From NCBI RefSeq assembly GCF_000733475.1, contig NZ_JPFK01000002.1, forward strand, positions 385,501 to 449,500: 64,000 bases of DNA. The letters are read 5' to 3'. Position 1 is the first letter of the stretch; each line of letters opens with the position of its first letter. Under the pieces are notes generated by a model that saw nothing but the letters and a program-made list of their open reading frames with translations, searched no databases and had not been told where the DNA came from. Shown piece by piece: positions 50,946 through 57,505 of this stretch. A program made the position numbers and the translations under genes. The DNA is from Mangrovimonas yunxiaonensis. Lineage in GTDB: Bacteria; Bacteroidota; Bacteroidia; Flavobacteriales; Flavobacteriaceae.

Positions 50946-51446
50946 CTATTTCAAACACTTAAAATAATCGAAGGGTTCTTGGCAATCGTTGCACTGAAAC
51001 TGTGCTTTACAGGCCGTTGAACCAAACTGACTAATCATTCTTGTGTTTTTGCTTCCGCATTGCGGGCACTTTACCAATTGCTTACCATGAAGCAACACAT
51101 CCTTATCGGCTTCGGCTTCTAGTGGTGCTGCTATGCCGTATTTTTCCAAAGCTTTTCGGCCGCGCTCTGTAATCCAATCGGTTGTCCAAGCTGGGTGCAG
51201 AATGAGTTCAACATCTGACTCATATCCTGCTGTTTTTAGCGCTGCTTTAATATCGTCTCCAATCACATCCATTGCTGGGCAACCGCTATAGGTTGGTGTG
51301 ATTTTAACCTGAACCACACCATTTTCAACAACTGCCGAACGTACAACGCCCATATCCATAATGGACAATACCGGGATTTCAGGATCTGAAATAGACTCTA
51401 AAATTTTTACCAGTTTTGGGTCGATATGTTGTTCTGTTGTTGTCAA
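50946..51446 (-). CDS. paaD: PaaD: phenylacetyl-CoA epoxidase maturation subunit
   Basis: A 166-residue protein: an N-terminal DUF59/MIP18-like domain (VKITPTYSGCPAMDVIG, about 47-63) and a C-terminal zinc-ribbon (CPQCGSK...CNDC, about 128-158). PaaD is required for function of the PaaABCE epoxidase, probably in metal-cluster assembly. It lies downstream of paaC with a 183-base spacer full of repeat material. Confidence 0.93.
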   Translation of the reverse strand: MTTTEQHIDPKLVKILESISDPEIPVLSIMDMGVVRSAVVENGVVQVKITPTYSGCPAMDVIGDDIKAALKTAGYESDVELILHPAWTTDWITERGRKALEKYGIAAPLEAEADKDVLLHGKQLVKCPQCGSKNTRMISQFGSTACKAQFQCNDCQEPFDYFKCLK

Positions 51447-51472
51447 AATTAAATCTTAAAACACCCCTAAAA

Positions 51473-51486
51473 TCCCCTCAAGGGGA
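51473..51486. repeat. Short palindrome TCCCCTCAAGGGGA
   Basis: A 14-base inverted repeat in the paaC-paaD spacer, preceded by CCCCTAAAA. Similar CCCCTnAAGGGGA words recur in flavobacterial intergenic DNA. Confidence 0.7.
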
Positions 51487-51557
51487 CAATTAGAATTATA
51501 ATATTGAAACTTTCTTTTTCGATTTCATCTTCGTCTTCAGTTTCGATTTCGATTTTA

Positions 51558-51626
51558 GATTCCTGCTTTACTCATTGATCCTTATTTCATTTAATTGAAT
51601 TCGTGAATCTTCGATTTCGCAGGAAG
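51558..51626. repeat. CCTGC hairpin repeat interrupted by a 45-base insert
   Basis: The left half GATTCCTGCTTT (51558-51569) and right half TTTCGCAGGAAG (51615-51626) together make the hairpin seen at 54270-54289, but 45 bases (51570-51614) separate them, with TTT present on both sides. The insert holds GAATTCGTGAATCTTCGA, related to the AATCGAAGATT spacer motif of this block. Confidence 0.6.
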
Positions 51627-51629
51627 TTA

Positions 51630-52382
51630 TTACCACTCCATATTTGGATAGGTGCGTTGCATGTATTGCAAGTCGGCCAACAAATACCCCATATGTTCTG
51701 TATGGATGCCTTGTTTGCCACCTTTTTGAAAATACTTGCTTTCAGGAACTTCTATGGTTGCTGTTTCCAATACAGTTTTTACTTCTTCGTAATAAGCGTC
51801 TTTTAATTTGGTAACATCTACTCCCACACCTTCTTCTACCATAGCTTTATCGGCTTCGGTTTGATGAAACAGTTCGTCGGTATAGGTCCATAAATCGTTT
51901 ATTGCTGCTTGAATGCGCTCGTGGCTTTCATCGGTTCCGTCGCCTAATCGCTTTATCCAATCGGATGAAAACCGCTTGTGGTAACTCGCTTCCTTAATTG
52001 CTTTTTTTGCTATGGCAGACAGGTTTAAATCGGTGCTTTTTTCCAGTTCGGTCAACATTAAAAAGTGGTACACATCAAACAAGAATTGTCTGGCAATGGT
52101 ATAGCCAAAATCGGTATTGGGTTGTTCTACCAAAAGCACATTAAAGTATTCGTGTTCTTTACGAAGCATGGCAATATCGTCTTCGGTTCTGCCATCTCCT
52201 GCAATTTTAGCGGCATACTGATAGTAGCTGCGTACTTGCCCTAATAAATCTAAAGACATGTTGGTGCACGCGATATCGGTTTCTAAACTTGGGCCGTGAC
52301 CGCAAAGCTCTCCTAATCGCTGACCCAGAATTAAACTGTTGTCTGCGATACCTAGGATGTAGTTGTATAGATTTTTGTTCAT
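51630..52382 (-). CDS. paaC: PaaC: phenylacetyl-CoA epoxidase structural subunit
   Basis: A 250-residue ferritin-like protein, the non-catalytic partner that forms the stable PaaAC core. LGIADNSLILGQRLGELCGHGP near the N-terminus and HYWSSDWIKRLGDGTDESHERIQ-like segments (about 128-150) match the family. The gene starts four bases inside the second four-helix-bundle gene. Expected partner genes paaA and paaB lie just upstream. Confidence 0.93.
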   Translation of the reverse strand: MNKNLYNYILGIADNSLILGQRLGELCGHGPSLETDIACTNMSLDLLGQVRSYYQYAAKIAGDGRTEDDIAMLRKEHEYFNVLLVEQPNTDFGYTIARQFLFDVYHFLMLTELEKSTDLNLSAIAKKAIKEASYHKRFSSDWIKRLGDGTDESHERIQAAINDLWTYTDELFHQTEADKAMVEEGVGVDVTKLKDAYYEEVKTVLETATIEVPESKYFQKGGKQGIHTEHMGYLLADLQYMQRTYPNMEW

Positions 52383-52768
52383 AGTTTTCTTTTGAAGACG
52401 AAGATGAAGCTGAATTCGAAGACGAAATTAATAACGTTTAATATCGTTGCTACAATTCTTATCAGTTCGTCGTTTTCATTTCGTAATGGTTCTAATTTTT
52501 CAATTTCAAATAAGCTTGCCTTAATTTGGATATTTATGTTCCTTAAACACTCTCTCAATTCCTTGAGCGTTAATCGCAACTTATTTGCTTTATCCTTATC
52601 TGATGCTGCACCGAGGTATTCTCCAAAATTTAAAGCAGATGAGCACGAAGATCGAATGAGTTGTTTAGCTAAATAATCTGCTGAATAGCTAAACGGCTTT
52701 TTATTATAAAAAAGAATAATTGAAGCGGCAAAATCTTCAAGCCTACTATCCAAATCATACTTTTTCAT
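52379..52768 (-). CDS. Four-helix-bundle protein (23S rRNA intervening-sequence family), copy 2
   Basis: A 129-residue helical protein related to copy 1 (SADYLAKQLIRSSCSSALNFGEYLGA and TLKELRECLRNINIQI). Its last ~18 residues (FVFEFSFIFVFKRKL) are abnormal: they are encoded by a GAAGACGAAGATGAA-type low-complexity stretch read on the opposite strand, so the natural C-terminus was probably lost. A 16-base inverted repeat (52399-52414 and 52792-52807) flanks the gene. It lies between paaB and paaC. Confidence 0.85.
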   Translation of the reverse strand: MKKYDLDSRLEDFAASIILFYNKKPFSYSADYLAKQLIRSSCSSALNFGEYLGAASDKDKANKLRLTLKELRECLRNINIQIKASLFEIEKLEPLRNENDELIRIVATILNVINFVFEFSFIFVFKRKL

Positions 52769-52807
52769 TCAAAAACATTTCCACCTTTGGTTTCGCCTTC
52801 ATCTTCA
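52399..52807. repeat. Imperfect inverted repeats flanking four-helix-bundle copy 2
   Basis: CGAAGATGAAGCTGAA (52399-52414) pairs with TTCGCCTTCATCTTCA (52792-52807), 13 of 16 positions including ten in a row. The arms bracket the gene, as the stems of rRNA intervening sequences do. Confidence 0.55.
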
Positions 52808-52815
52808 TTTTCACC

Positions 52816-53106
52816 CTACATATGCTTTACCTCATCTGGCAAATCGTAAAACGTTGGGTGGCGATATACCTTATCTTGCGCCGGTTCGAACAATTCGCCA
52901 TTGTGCTCTGGGTTTGATGCGGTAATGTGTTTACTCTCTACAACCCAAATGCTTACGCCTTCGTTTCTTCTGGTGTACACATCGCGTGCATTTTCTAGAG
53001 CCATTTCTGCATCGGCAGCATGTAGACTACCAAAGTGGCGGTGCTCCAATCCGTTTTTACTTCTTACGAAAACCTCCCAAAGTGGCCAGTTTTTTTTGTT
53101 TGACAT
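52816..53106 (-). CDS. paaB: PaaB: phenylacetyl-CoA epoxidase subunit
   Basis: A 96-residue subunit required for electron transfer in the PaaABCE complex. WPLWEVFVRSKNGLEHRHFGSLHA (7-30), ARDVYTRRNEGVSIWVV (40-56) and the C-terminal YRHPTFYDLPDEVKHM are diagnostic. The start is preceded by five copies of a seven-base repeat (53111-53145). Confidence 0.96.
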   Translation of the reverse strand: MSNKKNWPLWEVFVRSKNGLEHRHFGSLHAADAEMALENARDVYTRRNEGVSIWVVESKHITASNPEHNGELFEPAQDKVYRHPTFYDLPDEVKHM

Positions 53107-53110
53107 AATG

Positions 53111-53145
53111 ATTGTTGATTGTTGATTGTTGATTGTTGATTGTTG
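53111..53145. repeat. Tandem repeat (ATTGTTG)5 before paaB
   Basis: Five exact copies of ATTGTTG end (on the minus strand) 4 bases upstream of the paaB start. Slippage here would change leader length and spacing between paaA and paaB. Confidence 0.9.
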
Positions 53146-53193
53146 AACTTTTTTAATCTGAATTCGTTAATCATAAATCTTCAATCGTTAATA

Positions 53194-54174
53194 TTATACT
53201 GCTTCTTTTTCTTTTCTTTCTTGTTGTTTTTCTGCATGAGCCATTGCTGCATCGCGAACCCACTCGCCACGCTCCCAAGCACCAACTCTTGCTTTCATTC
53301 TTGCTTTGTTCATTGGGCCATGACCTTTTACAACTTGCCAGAATTCATCCCAATCAATTTCCCCGAAATCATAACTCTGCCGCTCTTCGTTCCATTTCAA
53401 ATCTGGGTCTGGAATTGTTAATCCTAAAATATCAGCCTGTGGCACGGTTTGGTCAATAAACTGCTGACGTAACTCGTCATTGGTTTTACGTTTCAGCTTC
53501 CATTTCATGGATTGCTCGGTGTGTGTAGACTCGGCATCTGTAGGGCCAAACATCATTAAACTTGGCCACCACCAACGGTTAAGTGCATCTTGCGCCATTT
53601 CTTTTTGCTCTGGTGCTCCATTACAAAGCTTTAGCATAATTTCGTAACCTTGACGTTGGTGAAAACTTTCTTCCTTACACACACGTACCATGGCTCTGGC
53701 GTAAGGGCCAAAAGACGTGCTACAAAGTGGTACTTGATTGATAATGGCTGCACCATCTACCAACCAACCTATAGCCCCCATATCTGCCCAAGTTACTGTT
53801 GGGTAATTGAATATGGAAGAATATTTCGCCTTACCTGAATGCAGTTGCTCGTACAACTCGTCGCGAGAAATCCCTAATGTTTCGCAAGCACTGTATAGGT
53901 ATAATCCGTGACCAGCTTCATCTTGCACTTTGGCTAAAAGAGCTACTTTTCGTCTTAAAGAAGGTGCTCTTGTAATCCAATTGCCTTCTGGTAACATCCC
54001 CACAATTTCGGAGTGGGCGTGCTGACTGATTTGCCTAATATGCGTTTGACGGTATTTTTCCGGCATCCAATCTTTGGGCTCTATTTTCTCGTCGCGTGCA
54101 ATACGCGCTTCAAATTGTTCTTCTAGGCTTCGAGTTTCCTCTGCCCTAGTGCTTTTTATTTGTTCTTCACTCAT
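53194..54174 (-). CDS. paaA: PaaA: catalytic subunit of phenylacetyl-CoA epoxidase
   Basis: A 326-residue di-iron oxygenase that forms the 1,2-epoxide of phenylacetyl-CoA. Metal ligands are visible in [15 protein letters not shown] (E86, H89) and [10 protein letters not shown] (E169, H172), with a further glutamate near SEIVG (E56). Length and the C-terminal [19 protein letters not shown] are typical. The AACGATTGAAGATT motif starts 3 bases after the stop codon. Confidence 0.96.
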   Translation of the reverse strand: MSEEQIKSTRAEETRSLEEQFEARIARDEKIEPKDWMPEKYRQTHIRQISQHAHSEIVGMLPEGNWITRAPSLRRKVALLAKVQDEAGHGLYLYSACETLGISRDELYEQLHSGKAKYSSIFNYPTVTWADMGAIGWLVDGAAIINQVPLCSTSFGPYARAMVRVCKEESFHQRQGYEIMLKLCNGAPEQKEMAQDALNRWWWPSLMMFGPTDAESTHTEQSMKWKLKRKTNDELRQQFIDQTVPQADILGLTIPDPDLKWNEERQSYDFGEIDWDEFWQVVKGHGPMNKARMKARVGAWERGEWVRDAAMAHAEKQQERKEKEAV

Positions 54175-54212
54175 AATTTTAGTATTTAGTGAATAGTTTT
54201 TAGTTTTTAGAA

Positions 54213-54237
54213 ATTCCTCGACTGCGCTCGGAATGAC
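54213..54237. repeat. Right half of the ~70-bp repeat
   Basis: ATTCCTCGACTGCGCTCGG followed by AATGAC, matching the right half of the intergenic repeats, between paaE and paaA. Confidence 0.75.
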
Positions 54238-54270
54238 ATACTCATTGAGTTTTGTTTTATTTTGATGAGA

Positions 54271-54288
54271 TTCCTGCTTTCGCAGGAA
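54271..54288. repeat. Hairpin repeat after paaE
   Basis: TTCCTGC-TTTC-GCAGGAA, perfect 7-base stem, 2 bases beyond the paaE stop. Confidence 0.85.
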
Positions 54289-54290
54289 GT

Positions 54291-55364
54291 TTAGACATCG
54301 AAATCGACCACCACTTTTTTTGTGGTTGGTACTGCTTGACAGCTTAACACATAGTTTTGTGCGACTTCGTGATCTTCTAATGCGTAATTGATTTTCATTT
54401 CAACCTCACCTTCCAGAACTTGGCATTTACAGGTACTACAAACGCCGCCTTTACAAGCAAACGGCAAATCGGCTCCTGCTGTTAGGGCGCCGTCCAGAAT
54501 GTTATCGTCGTCTTGCTGCATTGTAAAACTAAACTCTTTTCCGCCATCGATAATCACAACCTCTACGCCATCAATTTTCTGTTCGGCCAAACGCTCTACG
54601 CGACGCTTGTCTTCTTCTGTTAGTCCTTTTACAAACAGCTCGAAGTGAATTAAGTGTTTTGGCAGTCCGGCATTGGCCAAATAGGCACTTACGTAGTCCA
54701 CCATGTCTTCTGGTCCACACAAAAACACTTCGCTAGTATCTGGAATATCGATAAAGGTTTTGGTGAGCACTTTCATTTTATCATCATCAAAACGCCCATT
54801 AAACAGGTCGATATCGCGTTTTTCCTTGGTTAGGAAATAATAAATTTCCAACCGCCCAAAGTAGGTATTTCTTAATTGCTCTAATGCTTCCTTAAAGATA
54901 ATGGATTTTGCCGTTTTATTCACATAAAACAGCTTGCAAGTTGAGTTAGGTTCTTCGGCTAAATGCGTCTTAATCATAGACATAATTGGCGTGATGCCAC
55001 TCCCTGCAGCGAAGAACAAGTAGTTTTTAGCGTTTTCTGCATTGCATTCTACTCCAAATGTTCCGCTGGGTGCCATAACCTCTAGCTCGTCTCCTGCTTT
55101 TAACGTACTATTTACATAGGTTGAGAACTTTCCTCCTGGAATTTCCTTTACAGCAACCTTCCACTCGTTATCAAACGGACTTGAACACAGTGAATACGAA
55201 CGACGCACATCTTCGCCATTGATTAACGTTTTAAGCGTTAAATGTTGCCCTTGCGAGAACCTGAATGTTTCTTGAAGTTGCTCTGGAACTTCGAAAGACA
55301 CCACCGAAGTATCCTTGGTATCTTTGTAAATGTCTTTTACTTTTAGTTTATGAAATTCTGCCAT
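54291..55364 (-). CDS. paaE: PaaE: phenylacetyl-CoA epoxidase reductase
   Basis: A 357-residue ferredoxin-NADP+-reductase-like protein supplying electrons to PaaA. FAD-binding RSYSLC (55-60), NAD(P) motifs GSGITP (121-126) and CGPEDMV (216-222), and a plant-type 2Fe-2S domain with C304, C309, C312 and C342. It is the first gene of the long catabolic block, next to the TetR regulator. A TACCTG/CAGGTA hairpin ends 4 bases before its ATG. Confidence 0.94.
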   Translation of the reverse strand: MAEFHKLKVKDIYKDTKDTSVVSFEVPEQLQETFRFSQGQHLTLKTLINGEDVRRSYSLCSSPFDNEWKVAVKEIPGGKFSTYVNSTLKAGDELEVMAPSGTFGVECNAENAKNYLFFAAGSGITPIMSMIKTHLAEEPNSTCKLFYVNKTAKSIIFKEALEQLRNTYFGRLEIYYFLTKEKRDIDLFNGRFDDDKMKVLTKTFIDIPDTSEVFLCGPEDMVDYVSAYLANAGLPKHLIHFELFVKGLTEEDKRRVERLAEQKIDGVEVVIIDGGKEFSFTMQQDDDNILDGALTAGADLPFACKGGVCSTCKCQVLEGEVEMKINYALEDHEVAQNYVLSCQAVPTTKKVVVDFDV

Positions 55365-55368
55365 ATCT

Positions 55369-55386
55369 TACCTGTACAAGCAGGTA
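55369..55386. repeat. Hairpin repeat before paaE
   Basis: TACCTG-TACAAG-CAGGTA; together with the hairpins before paaZ and the E1 gene it places a stem next to a start codon. Confidence 0.75.
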
Positions 55387-55493
55387 GCTTTATATTACAC
55401 GTCTATTTTATTAAAACTCAGCTCCTACAGCCATTATGTTTTAACATGTTAGCTGCAGAAAAAAGACTGGCACAATTCCTGCCAAGCCTAAAA

Positions 55494-55513
55494 AAACTAA
55501 CAACTGTTAGTTT
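55494..55513. promoter_or_regulatory. Putative TetR operator in front of paaE
   Basis: AAACTAACA-AC-TGTTAGTTT is a perfect 9-base-arm palindrome between the TetR gene and paaE, the form expected of a TetR dimer site. A related TAACATGTTA lies at 55442-55451. Confidence 0.65.
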
Positions 55514-55519
55514 GCTTGA

Positions 55520-55527
55520 CAAAATTA
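55520..55527 (-). promoter_or_regulatory. Predicted -7 element of the paa block
   Basis: The minus strand reads TAATTTTG (TAnnTTTG) and would start transcription inside the adjoining palindrome, consistent with repression by the TetR protein. No good -33 box was seen. Confidence 0.4.
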
Positions 55528-55533
55528 CAAAAA

Positions 55534-56118
55534 TTAATTGATTTTATTGTTAATTCCGTTTATGAGCACCTGGCTTAATTGTTCGGAGAGGTTTTCTACA
55601 TTAAGCTCCTCTTTTTTAGGGATCCACAAATAAAGGGATCGTAATGTAGATAAGATTGAAAATAGCATGACCTCGACATTCCCATTAACAATTTCGTTGT
55701 TTTTTACTCCTTGCGCTATGATGTTCCTAAATTCGGCCTCGTAGTTTAAACGCAATTCCAAATAATACTTAAGCTTTTCTTCGAGGTGCATCCAATCGTT
55801 GTTAAGCGAAGCCATTTCGTAGGTGTTTTGCGAGGCAATGCTTACGTGAAGCCTTACAATATCCTGCAGTTTTTTAATGCTACTGGAGTCGGACTTTTGA
55901 ATATCTTGTAGGCCTAGGGTAAAGGTTTCGGCAAGAGAAATAATAATTTCCTTTAAAATTTCCTGCTTAGAAGTAATATGATTGTATAAGCTAGCAGCTT
56001 TTATGCCCATTTCGGCAGCTATATCGCGCATGGTTACGGCGCTATAGCCTTTTTCTTTAAACAATTTGGCTGCTGTTTGTATAATTTCGCTTTTACGGGT
56101 TTCGGCTTTCAATTTCAA
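55534..56118 (-). CDS. TetR family regulator, likely of the paa genes
   Basis: A 194-residue TetR protein: helix-turn-helix about 8-52 (IIQTAAKLFKEKGYSAVTMRDIAAEMGIKAASLYNHI), then a ligand-binding helical domain. It is upstream of, and in the same direction as, paaE, and a strong palindrome lies in between. TetR-type PaaR regulators sensing phenylacetyl-CoA are known in several phyla, so this role is likely but not proven. Confidence 0.88.
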   Translation of the reverse strand: MKLKAETRKSEIIQTAAKLFKEKGYSAVTMRDIAAEMGIKAASLYNHITSKQEILKEIIISLAETFTLGLQDIQKSDSSSIKKLQDIVRLHVSIASQNTYEMASLNNDWMHLEEKLKYYLELRLNYEAEFRNIIAQGVKNNEIVNGNVEVMLFSILSTLRSLYLWIPKKEELNVENLSEQLSQVLINGINNKIN

Positions 56119-56159
56119 TTGTTATTATTTAACCGTAAATTTATACAAAAAGAAACACT

Positions 56160-56465
56160 ATGGGATTTTTATCGTTTTTATTCGGTAATAGAGACAAAAA
56201 AATACAAACTTACTTAAATCGGGGCGCCATTATTTTGGATGTACGCACTCTTGAAGAATACCGCAATGGGCATATTAATGGCTCGAAACACATTCCTTTA
56301 GACGAGCTTAACCGCCGTGTTGAAGAACTTAAACGAATAGACAAGCCCTTAATTGTGTGCTGTGCCAGTGGGGTTCGCTCTGCCAAAGCGGCAAAATTTT
56401 TGACCCTTAATAATTTAGATGCCATAAATGGTGGTGGCTGGAAAAGCCTAGAACGCAAACTATAA
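56160..56465 (+). CDS. Rhodanese-like protein
   Basis: A single-domain rhodanese of 101 residues with catalytic C68 in the loop CCASGVRSA; LDVRTLEEYRNGHINGSKHIPL is the other signature. Such proteins carry persulfide sulfur or act in sulfur trafficking. It diverges from the TetR gene and converges, with a six-base overlap, on the DUF4230 gene. Confidence 0.93.
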   Translation: MGFLSFLFGNRDKKIQTYLNRGAIILDVRTLEEYRNGHINGSKHIPLDELNRRVEELKRIDKPLIVCCASGVRSAKAAKFLTLNNLDAINGGGWKSLERKL

Positions 56466-57074
56466 TTTTATAGTCTGCAATTGCTCTTGGCTGGTTATGG
56501 GGTTTTCATGATACTTTAATGTCCACCCCAAACTGCTGGTAAGAATGTAACATTTAGACAACTCGCTAAGCAATCGGTTTTTTGCGTTGGCCTTCAAGCC
56601 CGAGCTTTCTATTTTTTTAAGCAACGCTTGTTTTACCTGCTCCCTGATTTTATTATGATCCTCGGCTTGAAAGGGATTAAAAAAATCGGCCTGAACATCG
56701 TAATATTCCAGTTCGGGGTGTATTTTAATTTCTTCTTTGGGAATGTGCGTAATCTCTAATGTTTTTGTGGTTTCGTCTATATTGTATTCCAACAGACTTA
56801 AATCGTAGAGAACAGACACTTCTGCATTCACCACCACAAGGGCTTTTTTTTCGGCGTTTAGCCAATCGCCAAAATATGCCTTGGCGTTTTTATAATTAAA
56901 AACCTGACTAAAATGTCCTTCGGTTACCACCAATTTCCCAACGTGCTTCACCTGCTTTTCAATTAATGCCGAACTCGTTTTAAGCTGATTTTCTTCGGCC
57001 GCTTTAACGCTACAATACCTGAAGGTAAAAAGCACCATTAGCGTTACGACTACCCCAAAAAGAATTTTTCTCAT
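56460..57074 (-). CDS. DUF4230 domain-containing protein
   Basis: A 204-residue protein with an N-terminal membrane anchor (MRKILFGVVVTLMVLFTF) and a DUF4230 domain (about 35-200; EGHFSQVFNYK, VLYDLSLLEYNID, QADFFNPFQAEDHNKIREQ). An upstream in-frame ATG (57098) would put charged residues before the anchor and is less likely. Common in Bacteroidota, function unknown. Confidence 0.88.
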   Translation of the reverse strand: MRKILFGVVVTLMVLFTFRYCSVKAAEENQLKTSSALIEKQVKHVGKLVVTEGHFSQVFNYKNAKAYFGDWLNAEKKALVVVNAEVSVLYDLSLLEYNIDETTKTLEITHIPKEEIKIHPELEYYDVQADFFNPFQAEDHNKIREQVKQALLKKIESSGLKANAKNRLLSELSKCYILTSSLGWTLKYHENPITSQEQLQTIKL

Positions 57075-57505
57075 GCCCCTAAAATACAAAAAAAGCACCA
57101 GTTGCTTCGACAGTGAAGCCTAACCAATGCTAATTCCTTCAAATAATTAATAGCAAGGCAAATGTACATCCTTAACAAGCACCGTGCTTTACCTAAACTT
57201 TAAATTAAGGTTAAATGCTTTTTTAGCGATTAAAACACCACGTAACACCTCTAAAAACCTGTAACTATGGGTGCTTGTTTAATAACGCAAAAAACACCAA
57301 TTTAAATACTCTAAAAAGATTTAAAAATTGGTGTTTTCTTAACGTTGATCAATAGCATATTAAATATAGTTAAAAGCATTATCTATTAAAAAAAATTTCG
57401 ACAAAATACTTTATTATAAAGATTAAATGTAAAAGTGCGCCAAGATATTTTGCCTTTAATAAATTAAAGTATGGCCACGCCCGTTTCGCCTCAATTTTCT
57501 TATAA
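57075..57505. other. 431-base gap without a gene; one long hairpin
   Basis: No credible reading frame is present. The main structure is an inverted repeat, AAAACACCAATTT (57291-57303) and AAATTGGTGTTTT (57325-57337), with a 21-base loop containing a further AAAT/ATTT pairing. It may be a terminator for a short transcript or a small RNA. The rest is AT-rich with nothing I recognise. Confidence 0.5.

Noticed and set aside
53111-53145. CRISPR-like array
   Set aside because: The unit is seven bases with no spacers, so it is a simple tandem repeat.
38887-54288. Insertion sequences or transposase genes as the source of the repeats
   Set aside because: No transposase, integrase or REP-associated tyrosine transposase gene is present in the window.
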